Below are positions 42,950 to 51,567 of a DNA stretch of 64,000 nt, one piece after another. The notes below the pieces were generated by a model. The model made no database searches. It was not told where the DNA came from and saw only the letters and a list, made by a program, of their open reading frames with translations. Position numbers and translations under genes: made by a program. This DNA comes from Pacificoceanicola sp049803835. Its GTDB lineage: Bacteria; Pseudomonadota; Alphaproteobacteria; Rhodobacterales; Rhodobacteraceae. The DNA lies in contig NZ_JBNAGK010000002.1 of the NCBI RefSeq assembly GCF_049803835.1, positions 62,001 to 126,000 of the forward strand. The letters are read 5' to 3'. Position 1 is the stretch's first letter; every line of letters starts with the position of its first letter.

Positions 42950-44343
42950 GCTTTCGCCACGGCCCCGACATTTGCACCGGCTGCCGGCAGGTGGATCAGC
43001 ACGGTCGTGCCCCGCCCGCCCTCGGACACCAGTTCCATGCGCCCGCCCGATTGCTCGACGATTCCCCGCGCCATGGCAAGACCAAGTCCGGTGCCATGCC
43101 CCTTGGGCTTGGTGGTGAAATAGGGTTCGAACACCAGCGGCAGGATCTCCGGCGATATGCCGCTGCCGTTGTCGTGCACGGCCACGGTGACACCCATCTC
43201 CGGCTCGGACCATCGCCGCGCCGAGACCGTCAGCACTCCGTCGTCCGCCATCGCATCTGCGGCGTTCTCCGCCAGCCCCGCCAGCACGCCGCAGAACTGG
43301 ACCCTGTCGAGCGTGACCATCGCGCCCACCGCCTGTCGCTCGACCACGAGGCGCAGCGTCTGGTTGCCATGCAGGCACTCCCGCAGGCGTGGCTCGCAAT
43401 GTGCCAGGGCCTGTCCGATGTCGATCCGCACCGGCTGCAGATGCGCCCGGCGGGCGTAGGCCAGGAGTTGTGCGGTGAGATCGGCGCCGCTGCGGGCCGC
43501 TGTATGAGCTTCGCAGATCAGCGCATCCTTTTCCTTCGGGTCCGTCGACAGCTGGTACAGCTCGATATTGCCCAGAACGGCGGTCAGCATATTGTTGAAA
43601 TCATGTGCGATCCCGCCGCTGAGCTGGCCGATGGCCAGCAGGCGTTCGTTCACGATCCGGCTGTGCTGCGCACGCTGCAGATCGCGCCGGGCACGCCGGA
43701 TGTTGCGGCACAAAAGCAGGAAATACAGGTGAAGCGCGATGCCTCCGAAGGTCAGGATCAGCGTGTTGCGGAGCGAGAAGAACGCAGGGTCCCGGCCAAC
43801 CGCGTAGGAATTCAGGATCCAGCCGATCTCGACCGTCAGGATGACCACCTGCGTGACGATGTCGTTGGTCAGCAGGACCGCGATCTCGGATCGCCTGCCC
43901 AGCGTGTGCATGTAGAACCCGGCGAACATGAAAAACGCCAGGATCGTCAACGAAATATCCGCGCTGGTGCCGAAGTAGAGGATCACGGCCGCGTAGGACC
44001 AGACGTTGACCAGATCGAGGATCCCGAGCATCAGGTAGGTCCGCGGCGGCACCTGCCGCGGGGCGCGTTCAAGGTACAACCGCAGCCAGAAGGTGCCGAC
44101 CACATGAAGGATGTAGAGCAGCAGCGGAACCACGTCCCCGTAGCCGCGCCAGACCGCGAGGGCACCGATTCCGAGCAAAGCCGTCCGCAGGTACAACTCG
44201 CCCTGCCGGATCGAGGCGACCGTCTTCATGCCGCTGATGCCGACCGTCTCGGGCAGGTTTCCCATCAGGTCGTAATAGGAAAGCGACGCCCCACTCTCGA
44301 TGTTCTGCGAGAGTGGTTCCTGCTTCCCGTGGTCGAAGCTCAA
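42934..44343 (-). CDS. Membrane sensor histidine kinase
   Basis: 469 residues from TTG 44343, four bases after the ispG stop; the conserved-looking SQNIESGASLSYYDLMGN precedes the first ATG (44265), so a non-ATG start is likely. An N-terminal region with about six hydrophobic segments (LRTALLGIGALAVW, VVPLLLYILHVVGTFWL, NTLILTFGGIALHLYFLLL) is followed by an H-box GGIAHDFNNMLTAVLGNIEL, N-box LAENAADAM, and G-boxes DNGSGISPEI, GTGLGLAMARG. The HDFNN form places it in the hybrid-type kinase group, yet no receiver domain or response-regulator gene is adjacent. The signal is unknown. Confidence 0.9.
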   Translation of the reverse strand: MSFDHGKQEPLSQNIESGASLSYYDLMGNLPETVGISGMKTVASIRQGELYLRTALLGIGALAVWRGYGDVVPLLLYILHVVGTFWLRLYLERAPRQVPPRTYLMLGILDLVNVWSYAAVILYFGTSADISLTILAFFMFAGFYMHTLGRRSEIAVLLTNDIVTQVVILTVEIGWILNSYAVGRDPAFFSLRNTLILTFGGIALHLYFLLLCRNIRRARRDLQRAQHSRIVNERLLAIGQLSGGIAHDFNNMLTAVLGNIELYQLSTDPKEKDALICEAHTAARSGADLTAQLLAYARRAHLQPVRIDIGQALAHCEPRLRECLHGNQTLRLVVERQAVGAMVTLDRVQFCGVLAGLAENAADAMADDGVLTVSARRWSEPEMGVTVAVHDNGSGISPEILPLVFEPYFTTKPKGHGTGLGLAMARGIVEQSGGRMELVSEGGRGTTVLIHLPAAGANVGAVAKAQSVT

Positions 44344-44347
44344 GTGC

Positions 44348-45481
44348 CTATTCTGCCGCCTGCGCAGCGTGCGCAGCGGCAGCCTCCAGATCCGCAGCCT
44401 TCTTCTCCACCTCCTCAACGATGTGGTCGACCATCTGGTCGTTGCTCATCTTGTGGCTGGCCTTGCCCGCGAGATAGACCATGCCGCTGCCCGCACCGCC
44501 GCCGGTGAAGCCGACATCGGTCATCAGCGCCTCACCCGGGCCGTTGACCACGCAGCCGATGATGCTCAGGCTCATCGGCGTCTTGATGTGCTCAAGCCGC
44601 TTTTCGAGGATCTCGACGGTCTTGATCACGTCGAATCCCTGCCGGGCGCAGGACGGGCAGGAAATGATGTTCACCCCCCGATGGCGCAGTCCGAGGCTCT
44701 TGAGGATGTCATAGCCGACCTTCACCTCCTGCACCGGATCGGCGGAGAGGCTGACGCGGATCGTGTCGCCGATGCCCATCCACAGCAGATTGCCAAGCCC
44801 GATGGCGCTCTTGATCGTGCCGGACATCAGCCCCCCGGCCTCCGTGATGCCAAGGTGCAGGGGCGCATCCGTCGCCTCCGCCAGGGACTGGTAGGCGGCG
44901 GCGGAGAGGAAGACGTCGGAGGCCTTTACGCTGATCTTGAACTCGTGGAAATCGTTGTCCTGCAGGATCTTGATGTGATCGAGACCGCTCTCGACCATGG
45001 CCTCCGGGCACGGCTCGCCGTATTTCTCCAGAAGGTGCCGCTCGAGCGAGCCCGCGTTCACACCGATGCGCATGGAGCAGTTGTGGTCCCGCGCGGCCTT
45101 GATGACCTCGCGCACCCGCTCCTCGCTGCCGATGTTGCCGGGGTTGATCCGGAGACAGGCCGCCCCCGCCTCGGCGGCCTCGATGCCGCGTTTGTAATGG
45201 AAATGGATGTCGGCGACGATCGGCACCGGGCTTTCCCGGACGATCTCCTTCAGCGCCCGGCTGCTGTCCTGATCCGGCACGGAGACCCGCACGATGTCCG
45301 CCCCGGCCTCCGCAGCGGCCTGGACCTGCGCGATGGTGCCCTTGATGTCGGTGGTGACCGTGTTGGTCATGGTCTGCACGGTGATAGGCGCATCGCCGCC
45401 CACCGGCACATTGCCCACCATGATCTGACGCGATTTCCGGCGTTCGATGCTGCGCCAGGGGCGGATGGGATTATGGGTCAT
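44348..45481 (-). CDS. ispG: 4-hydroxy-3-methylbut-2-enyl diphosphate synthase (GcpE)
   Basis: IspG is the [4Fe-4S] enzyme that makes HMBPP in the MEP isoprenoid pathway. 377 residues from ATG 45481. It has the TIM-barrel start RKSRQIMVGNVPVGGDAP and PITVQTMTNT. The cluster is bound by Cys of CPSCARQGFDV and CVVNGPGEA, with the conserved Glu in this block; the C-terminus ends in an alanine-rich helix. Downstream of rodZ and upstream of the kinase on the same strand. Confidence 0.96.
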   Translation of the reverse strand: MTHNPIRPWRSIERRKSRQIMVGNVPVGGDAPITVQTMTNTVTTDIKGTIAQVQAAAEAGADIVRVSVPDQDSSRALKEIVRESPVPIVADIHFHYKRGIEAAEAGAACLRINPGNIGSEERVREVIKAARDHNCSMRIGVNAGSLERHLLEKYGEPCPEAMVESGLDHIKILQDNDFHEFKISVKASDVFLSAAAYQSLAEATDAPLHLGITEAGGLMSGTIKSAIGLGNLLWMGIGDTIRVSLSADPVQEVKVGYDILKSLGLRHRGVNIISCPSCARQGFDVIKTVEILEKRLEHIKTPMSLSIIGCVVNGPGEALMTDVGFTGGGAGSGMVYLAGKASHKMSNDQMVDHIVEEVEKKAADLEAAAAHAAQAAE

Positions 45482-45610
45482 GGCACGTCGTCCGTTTGTC
45501 CTGCACACCTGCCCGGCACGAGGCTAACGCCCCGCCGGTCCGGTTCGTTCCTGAATGTCCTGAGTTCGGAACCCGATACTCCGACCGCGCGGGCAGACTC
45601 TCCGGCTCCG

Positions 45611-47257
45611 TCAGTCCTGCGCCCCGGTCTGCACCGCGTTCAACTCGGCGACGACCTTAGCCAATTCCGTGTGCAGAGACAAATCCGCAGCCGCCATTTT
45701 TTCGGTCACATTCGCAACAGACAATGCGAGGTTGTCGGCGATTGCGCCATTGCCACCGTAGGGCCCGTAGGTCTTGCCATTGACGGCAAAGAACACGGCT
45801 CCGGCGTCGCCGGTGCGGATGGTCGGCGGCGTCTCCGTCTGCGGTACCTGGTAGGTGTCGCCCCGCTTCATGATCGCCTCGTAGATCGTCGCGCCGGAGG
45901 GGGCCTTGACCCGCACCCAGGCTTCGCGCGACGCCACGATGGTCACTCCCGGATTGGCGGCGGCAAGCACTTGCGGCTGCGGCACGGCGGTGGGACCCGC
46001 CGGAATACTGGACGCCATCTGTGTCTGACCGGCCGTCGCGCCGGACAGGGCGGCCATGACGGGTTTCAGGTCCGGATCGTCCTGTACGTTCGCCTCGGCG
46101 TAACCGGCCACGATCAGCGCCCCGTCGAGGGCCAGATCCTCCGTCACCGCGCCGCGCGGACCCGCCGGACCGTGCACCGTGCCGTTGACCGCGAAATAGA
46201 CCGCGCCGGATTCGCCGACCTTGATCACCGGATCGGAGGCGCTGGCCGGGACGGGGAAGGTCTCGCCCGCGTTGAGGATGCCGGAGAACAGGACCGCGCC
46301 CTGTTCTTCCTTGATCTGGATCCATGCCGGACGCGCCGCGACGACGATCACGCCAGAACTCGACGCACCTGGGACGCTGCCGAAACCCGGAGCCAAGGCG
46401 GCGGCAGCCAGAGCGCTGTCCTGCACCTGCGGCAGGTGCGCGCCACGGCCAGTGCCGGCGAAAAGACCACCGCTATCGGGGTCGAGCGTGGAAATCGGGG
46501 CATCCCGGGCCACAAGGACCGGCACGTCCAGCGCCTGCGGACGGTAAAGCCGGTCGAAGGCCTCGTTAGAGGGCGGCGTGAACACGCCCGCCACACCGGC
46601 CTCCGCCAGCGCTTCCTGCCCGACAGTATCGGGCGCGGACGGCGCACGGGCCGCGTCGAGCGGATCGAGTTCACTGAGAACGATAGGGGTCTGTTCGACC
46701 GGCGACAGCTGCACCCGCTGCACTTCCTGCAGCACGGACCAGCCGCCGTAACCGATGCCGCCGATCAGCGCCAGCAGGACCAGCGAGGAGCCGATCGCGC
46801 CCGGCTCGATCCGCGACAGGAAGCTGTCGCCGGAGGGCGCGAAGGGCATGTTGGGCTCGGCAAAGGGATCGCGCGCCTTGGCTTTCGGTGCATCGCCGAT
46901 GGCGGCCTTGCGGACCACGGAGGCGTCGGCGGACATGCCGTGCGCCACGGAAAAACCACTCTCGGCGCAGAACCCCTCGAAGGCCTCGTCCGGATCCATC
47001 CCGAGATAGCGGGCATAGGAGCGCACGTAACCGGCAATGAAACCGGGCGTGTCAAAGGCGGCAGGGTCGCAATTCTCGATGGCGGCGATGTAGCTGGCCT
47101 TGATCCGCAACTCGCGCTGCACGTCCAGCAACGATTTGCCCATGGTCGCCCGTTCGCCACGCATGACGTCACCGAGTTTCAGAGCAAAATCGTCAAAGCT
47201 TTGCGGCGCCTGGGCGGCATCCGCCAAAACCTTCTGCTGGGATTTGCGCCCGATCAT
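45611..47257 (-). CDS. rodZ: RodZ-like cytoskeletal protein with two C-terminal DUF4115 domains
   Basis: RodZ links MreB to the membrane and helps set rod shape. 548 residues: N-terminal cytoplasmic Xre-type helix-turn-helix (about 25-100; GKSLLDVQRELRIKASYIAA, PGFIAGYVRSYARYLG), a transmembrane helix at 155-176, a Pro/Ala-rich linker, and two periplasmic DUF4115-like domains (301-378 and 436-513) sharing AVYFAVNGTVHGPAG and AVFFAVNGKTYGPYG. The duplication is unusual, since most RodZ have one. The next gene is ispG, the usual RodZ neighbour. Confidence 0.88.
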   Translation of the reverse strand: MIGRKSQQKVLADAAQAPQSFDDFALKLGDVMRGERATMGKSLLDVQRELRIKASYIAAIENCDPAAFDTPGFIAGYVRSYARYLGMDPDEAFEGFCAESGFSVAHGMSADASVVRKAAIGDAPKAKARDPFAEPNMPFAPSGDSFLSRIEPGAIGSSLVLLALIGGIGYGGWSVLQEVQRVQLSPVEQTPIVLSELDPLDAARAPSAPDTVGQEALAEAGVAGVFTPPSNEAFDRLYRPQALDVPVLVARDAPISTLDPDSGGLFAGTGRGAHLPQVQDSALAAAALAPGFGSVPGASSSGVIVVAARPAWIQIKEEQGAVLFSGILNAGETFPVPASASDPVIKVGESGAVYFAVNGTVHGPAGPRGAVTEDLALDGALIVAGYAEANVQDDPDLKPVMAALSGATAGQTQMASSIPAGPTAVPQPQVLAAANPGVTIVASREAWVRVKAPSGATIYEAIMKRGDTYQVPQTETPPTIRTGDAGAVFFAVNGKTYGPYGGNGAIADNLALSVANVTEKMAAADLSLHTELAKVVAELNAVQTGAQD

Positions 47258-47383
47258 GCGGCCTGCCCCGTCCTGTCCATGCTTGCCCCGTGCCTGCCCA
47301 AGTGCCGACCGTCACGATTCGTCTGCGGCCGTTATTTAATGCAGGTTACCACAGCGCAAGCGATTTGACAGGTTTTCCCGCGG

Positions 47384-48613
47384 TCAGCCGGCCATTTCGG
47401 CACGATTCAGCGCACAGTGACTCCACAGGTCATCCATGGCTTTTACCAGGTGGTCCATTTCCTTCGGACCATGCACAGGAGAGGGCGTGAACCGCAACCG
47501 TTCGGTGCCGCGCGGCACCGTCGGGAAGTTGATCGGCTGCACGTAGATGCCGTAGCCGTCGAGCAGCATGTCCGACAGTTTCTTGGTGTGCACCGGGTCG
47601 CCGACGATGACCGGCACGATGTGGCTGCCGTGGTCGATGATCGGCAGGCCCATGCCCTTGAGGCGCAGCTTGAGCACCTTGGCACGCTCCTGGTGCAACT
47701 CGCGCAGCGCCCGGCCCTCGTCGGTCTTCAGGAAGGCGACGGAGGCCGTCGCGCCCGCGGCCAGTGCCGGGGCCAGCGATGTGGAGAAGATGAAGCCCGG
47801 CGCGTAAGAGCGCACCGCGTCACACATTTTCGCCGATGCGGCGATGTAACCGCCCATCACACCGTAAGCCTTGGCCAGGGTGCCGTTGATGATGTCGATG
47901 CGGTGCATCAGGTTGTCCCGCTCCGCGACACCGCCCCCGCGCGGGCCGTACATGCCGACCGCGTGCACCTCGTCGATGTAGGTCAGCGCGTTGAATTCGT
48001 CAGCGAGATCACAGATTGCCTCCACCGGGCCGAAATCGCCGTCCATGGAATAGACGGATTCGAAGGCGATCAGCTTCGGCGCGGCGGGATCGTCGGCCTC
48101 CAGCTTGGCGCGCAGGTCCGCGAGATCGTTGTGCCTGAAGATTCGCTTCGCGCCGCCGTTGCGGCGGATGCCCTCGATCATCGACGCGTGATTCAGCTCG
48201 TCGGAATAGATGATGAGACCGGGAAACAGCTTCGGCAGCGTGCTCAGCGTGGCGTCGTTGGCGATATAGGCCGAGGTGAAGAGCAGCGCCGCTTCCTTGT
48301 GGTGCAGATCGGCCAGCTCGGCTTCGAGTCGCTTGTGGTAGACCGTGGTGCCGGAAATGTTGCGTGTCCCGCCGGAGCCCGCGCCGGTGGCGTCGATGGC
48401 TTCATGCATGGCGGCGAGGACCACCGGATGCTGACCCATGCCCAGGTAGTCGTTGCCGCACCACACCGTGATCGGCTGCTCCGCACCGTCCGGCTTGCAC
48501 CAGGTGGCGTGCGGGAACTGGCCGTTCTTGCGTTCGATGTCGATGAAGGTCCGATACCGGCCCTCCTCATGGAGACGGTTCAGGGCAGTATCGAGTTTCG
48601 CGGTGTAGTCCAC
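47384..48613 (-). CDS. hemA: 5-aminolevulinate synthase
   Basis: This PLP enzyme condenses glycine and succinyl-CoA to 5-aminolevulinate, the start of haem and bacteriochlorophyll synthesis by the C4 route. 409 residues from GTG 48613, chosen since AAGGAGGAG lies 4-5 bases upstream and the N-terminus DYTAKLDTALNRLHEEGRY matches the family. Landmarks: ITVWCGNDYLGMGQHP, TGAGSGGTRNISGT, IDEVHAVGMYGPRGGG and the PLP-binding Lys in INGTLAKAYGVMGGY. An FNR-type box lies 149 bases upstream. Confidence 0.97.
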   Translation of the reverse strand: MDYTAKLDTALNRLHEEGRYRTFIDIERKNGQFPHATWCKPDGAEQPITVWCGNDYLGMGQHPVVLAAMHEAIDATGAGSGGTRNISGTTVYHKRLEAELADLHHKEAALLFTSAYIANDATLSTLPKLFPGLIIYSDELNHASMIEGIRRNGGAKRIFRHNDLADLRAKLEADDPAAPKLIAFESVYSMDGDFGPVEAICDLADEFNALTYIDEVHAVGMYGPRGGGVAERDNLMHRIDIINGTLAKAYGVMGGYIAASAKMCDAVRSYAPGFIFSTSLAPALAAGATASVAFLKTDEGRALRELHQERAKVLKLRLKGMGLPIIDHGSHIVPVIVGDPVHTKKLSDMLLDGYGIYVQPINFPTVPRGTERLRFTPSPVHGPKEMDHLVKAMDDLWSHCALNRAEMAG

Positions 48614-49097
48614 CGGGCTCCTCCTTCTTTCATGTCCGGGCCGTGGCCGATGTGCTGCGGGCTTCGGTCGACTGCGGCGGGCACCGCATTCAAGTTCGTG
48701 AATAACTAAAGACCACATCCTGTCATGTCTACCGTTTAGAACCGGACCAAGCGTCGCAGCCTTGACCGAGATCAAGCAAATCCCCGTGACAGCCATCCGT
48801 ATCGCAATAAATGGAGTGTATCGGAAACACGTTTGCGTGTGACTAACCGGATAATCCGCACCCATCTTGCCGATTCCCGCACACATGCATCGCGAGTCGC
48901 CCTCCCGGGACGCAGGGTCGCACACCGCGTCCGCCCTCGCGTCCCGGACAAAAGTCGCAAACCTGCCGCGTTAACCCGTTGGGGCAAGGCAGGAATACCC
49001 GACTGGACCTGCTGCACGCCTGAGAGGACCATCCTGCCATTGACGTCTGTGTGACGGCGTATTTTCGCCGTCCCTGTCCTTTTGCATCGGTATTTGC
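48614..49097. other. Divergent intergenic region hemA / small membrane-protein gene (484 bases)
   Basis: It holds the hemA ribosome-binding site (AAGGAGGAG at about 48618-48626), an FNR-type operator (48762-48775) and a hemA promoter candidate. Toward the plus strand the last 250 bases must hold the promoter of the small membrane-protein gene; no clear box is seen. Short open frames here lack support. Confidence 0.5.
48762..48775 (-). promoter_or_regulatory. FNR/FnrL-type operator upstream of hemA
   Basis: On the minus strand the site reads TTGATCTCGGTCAA: half-site TTGAT, four bases, then GTCAA instead of ATCAA, one mismatch from the FNR consensus. A TAAACG -10 candidate (48738-48733) lies so that the start point would fall near 48727, centring the box at about -41.5, the class II activator position. 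FnrL control of hemA is known in Rhodobacter; here it is inferred from the motif. Confidence 0.65.
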
Positions 49098-49430
49098 ATG
49101 AACCTCGTTTCGAACACGCCGTCCCTGGCGATTCCCTTCGTTCTCGCCACGGCGATCGGCTATGCCCTTGCGACCGTCGGCATGAAATCCGTCGCGGGCG
49201 GCACCGTGCCGCTCGGCTTCGCGGTTGCCGTCTTCGGCTTCGCCCTCGCCTTCCTGTCAGAGATCATCCTCATGCGGCGCTTCGATGTCTCGATCATCTA
49301 CGTGTCGATCATCGCCGCGGAAACCGTGATGGTGCTCGTCTGGGCGCAATACATCGGTGAAGGGCTCGGCCCGCGCCAGCTTTTCGGAGCCGCGCTGGTG
49401 GTCGGCGGCATGGTCTTCGTCACCTGGTAG
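49098..49430 (+). CDS. Small four-helix membrane protein (DMT/SMR-like)
   Basis: 110 residues with four transmembrane segments: SLAIPFVLATAIGYALATVG, LGFAVAVFGFALAFLSEIIL, IIYVSIIAAETVMVLVWAQY, and LFGAALVVGGMVFVTW. The pattern, including a Glu in the second-helix/third-helix region (SEIILM, AAETVM), is that of the small multidrug-resistance/DMT superfamily. Typical SMR signatures are incomplete, so the transported substance is unknown. Divergent from hemA. Confidence 0.75.
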   Translation: MNLVSNTPSLAIPFVLATAIGYALATVGMKSVAGGTVPLGFAVAVFGFALAFLSEIILMRRFDVSIIYVSIIAAETVMVLVWAQYIGEGLGPRQLFGAALVVGGMVFVTW

Positions 49431-49493
49431 GCTGCTCTGGACAGTGGCACGCGGGGTGCTAGGCTCCGCGGCAAAAGCCAACAGGAGCCTTTC

Positions 49494-50867
49494 ATGTCCC
49501 TCGACCCCGTCCTTTCCAGGATCGACGCCGACCTGCCCGCCGCACTGGACCGGCTGTTCGACCTGCTGCGAATCCCGTCGATTTCCACCGATCCGGAGTA
49601 CAAGGCCGCCTGCGATGCCGCCGCGGACTGGCTGGTGGCGGACCTCGCCAGTTTCGGCATCGAAGCCTCCAAGCGCCCCACCCCCGGCCATCCCATGGTC
49701 GTCGGCCATGTGAAGGGCGACGGCCCGCACGTGCTGTTCTACGGCCACTACGACGTGCAGCCGGTGGACCCGCTGGAACTGTGGGACCGCGATCCGTTCG
49801 ATCCGGCCATCGAGGAAACCGCCAAGGGCAAGGTCATCCGGGGTCGTGGCTCCTCGGACGACAAGGGCCAGCTGATGAGCTTCGTCGAAGCCTGCCGGGC
49901 GTGGCAGGCTGTCAACGGCGCCCTGCCCTGCTCCATCACCTTCTTCTTCGAGGGTGAGGAGGAAAGCGGCTCGCCTTCGCTCATTCCCTTCCTCAAGGAG
50001 AATGCCGGCGAGCTGAAAGCCGACGTTGCCCTGATCTGCGACACCGGCCTGTTCGAATCCCGCGTGCCGTCGATCATGACCCAGCTGCGCGGCCTTTGCG
50101 GCGAGGAGATCACCCTCACCGGCCCGAACAAGGACCTGCATTCCGGCATGTTCGGCGGCCTCGCCATAAACCCAGCGCGGGTGCTGGCGAAGATCCTCGG
50201 CAACCTGCACGACGATCAGGGGCGCGTGCAGGTGCCACATTTCTATGACGGCGTGCCCGATCTGCCGGAGGATATCGCCGCGCAATGGCAGGCGCTCGGC
50301 TTCGATCACGAGACCTTCCTCGGCGATGTCGGCCTCTCGGTGCCCGCGGGCGAGCAGGACCGCACGCCGCTGGAAATGATCTGGTCGCGCCCCACGGCGG
50401 AAATCAACGGTATCACTGGCGGCTACACCGGCAAGGGGTTCAAGACCGTGCTGCCCTCGAAAGCCTCCGCAAAGGTCAGCTTCCGTCTCGTCGGCCAGCA
50501 GGACCCGCATGCCATCCGCAAGAATTTCCGCGACTGGGTCCGGGCGCAGCTGCCCGCCGATGTGACCGCCGACTTCCACGAACACGGCGCCTCTCCTGCG
50601 AGCCAGATGGAAACCACCCACCCGGCGTTCGAGGCGGCGCGCAGCGTGCTCGGCGCGGAATGGGGGCATGAGGCGGCCTTCACCGGCTGCGGCGGCTCGA
50701 TCCCTGTGGCGGGCTATTTCAAGACGATCCTCGGCATGGACACCATGCTGATCGGCTGGGCCAAGGACGACGACCAGATCCACTCGCCCAACGAGAAGTA
50801 CGACCTCGAGAGCTTCCACAAGGGCATCCGCAGCTGGGCACGCGTGCTCGACGTGATCTCACGCTGA
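49494..50867 (+). CDS. M20-family dipeptidase
   Basis: 457 residues with a two-domain M20/M25/M40 layout. The metal site starts FYGHYDVQPVDPLELW (His, Asp), RGRGSSDDKGQLM with the bridging Asp, EGEEESGSPS with catalytic Glu, and ALICDTGLF; the inserted dimerisation domain includes DLHSGMFGGLAINP; a late CGGSIPVAGYFK and DQIHSPNEKYDLESFHKGI carry the last His. Such enzymes cut dipeptides or acylated amino acids; they are usually cytoplasmic, and no signal peptide is seen. A conserved 3' element follows 14 bases after the stop. Confidence 0.94.
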   Translation: MSLDPVLSRIDADLPAALDRLFDLLRIPSISTDPEYKAACDAAADWLVADLASFGIEASKRPTPGHPMVVGHVKGDGPHVLFYGHYDVQPVDPLELWDRDPFDPAIEETAKGKVIRGRGSSDDKGQLMSFVEACRAWQAVNGALPCSITFFFEGEEESGSPSLIPFLKENAGELKADVALICDTGLFESRVPSIMTQLRGLCGEEITLTGPNKDLHSGMFGGLAINPARVLAKILGNLHDDQGRVQVPHFYDGVPDLPEDIAAQWQALGFDHETFLGDVGLSVPAGEQDRTPLEMIWSRPTAEINGITGGYTGKGFKTVLPSKASAKVSFRLVGQQDPHAIRKNFRDWVRAQLPADVTADFHEHGASPASQMETTHPAFEAARSVLGAEWGHEAAFTGCGGSIPVAGYFKTILGMDTMLIGWAKDDDQIHSPNEKYDLESFHKGIRSWARVLDVISR

Positions 50868-50880
50868 CAGACAAGACAAG

Positions 50881-50929
50881 CGAGGGGCCAGCCCCTCGCG
50901 CTCCCCGGAGTATTTTCAAAGAGAAGAAA
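50881..50929 (+). repeat. 3' intergenic element, copy 4
   Basis: An 8-bp hairpin CGAGGGGC-CA-GCCCCTCG (50881-50898) is followed by GCTCCCCGGAGTATTTTC and AAAGAGAAGAA. It lies 14 bases after the dipeptidase stop codon in sense. It faces copy 5 across 40 bases. Confidence 0.75.
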
Positions 50930-50968
50930 GGCAGGAAGCCACGCCCGTGGGATGCGCCGTGTCCCCTG

Positions 50969-51006
50969 TTTCTTCTCTTCGGCACATACTCCCGCCGAAG
51001 GCATCC
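50969..51006 (-). repeat. 3' intergenic element, copy 5
   Basis: Read on the minus strand: GGATGCCTTCGGCGGGAGTA, then TGTGCCGAAGAGAAGAAA. It lies 33 bases past the sufE stop codon, in sense to sufE and opposite to copy 4. Nearly the same sequence as copy 2 at 35011. Confidence 0.7.
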
Positions 51007-51038
51007 GGCACCGGGCACCGGGACTGCGCGGCGGAGTC

Positions 51039-51449
51039 TCAGACCGCCGCGGCCGCCTGCTCCCGGATGCGCTCGATCATCGCCCGCAGCCCGTTGGAGC
51101 GCTGAGCCGACAGGTGGTCGTGCAGCCCGAGGCGGCCAAGCTCCGTCCGCGCATCCACTCGCATGACCTCACCCACCGGCAGGCCATCATAAAGGCGGTG
51201 CAGCAAGGCAATCAGCCCGCGCACGATCATCGCGTCGCTTTCCCCCTGAAAGTGGTAGACCCCGCCCTCGATCTGCGGATGCAGCCAGACCTGGCTGGCG
51301 CAGCCGTCTACCTTGGTCGCGGGCACCTTGAGCGCCTCCGGCAGCGGCTCCATCGCCTTGCCGAGTTCGATCACCATGCGATAGCGGTCTTCCCAGTCCT
51401 CGAGAAACTCGAAATCCTCGACCACCTCTTCGAATGCAGCCTGTGCCAT
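51039..51449 (-). CDS. sufE: SufE-family cysteine desulfuration protein
   Basis: SufE takes persulfide sulfur from the SufS cysteine desulfurase and passes it on for Fe-S cluster building. 136 residues from ATG 51449; the frame to 51506 adds an unlikely leader. The acceptor Cys sits in TKVDGCASQVWLHPQ, followed by YHFQGESDAMIVRGLIALL, both diagnostic. The rest of the suf operon is not present here. Near the BolA/glutaredoxin genes, which share the Fe-S theme. Confidence 0.95.
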   Translation of the reverse strand: MAQAAFEEVVEDFEFLEDWEDRYRMVIELGKAMEPLPEALKVPATKVDGCASQVWLHPQIEGGVYHFQGESDAMIVRGLIALLHRLYDGLPVGEVMRVDARTELGRLGLHDHLSAQRSNGLRAMIERIREQAAAAV

Positions 51450-51567
51450 GCGCCTGTCTCCTTTGACACTGGAGTTATGCAACAGCAGGTGAAAGGTCCA
51501 GACCACAGACGCCCTGCCGTCTTTTCAAGCGGATGCATTTCGGTTAACTCAGGTCAAAGGCAGGTTT

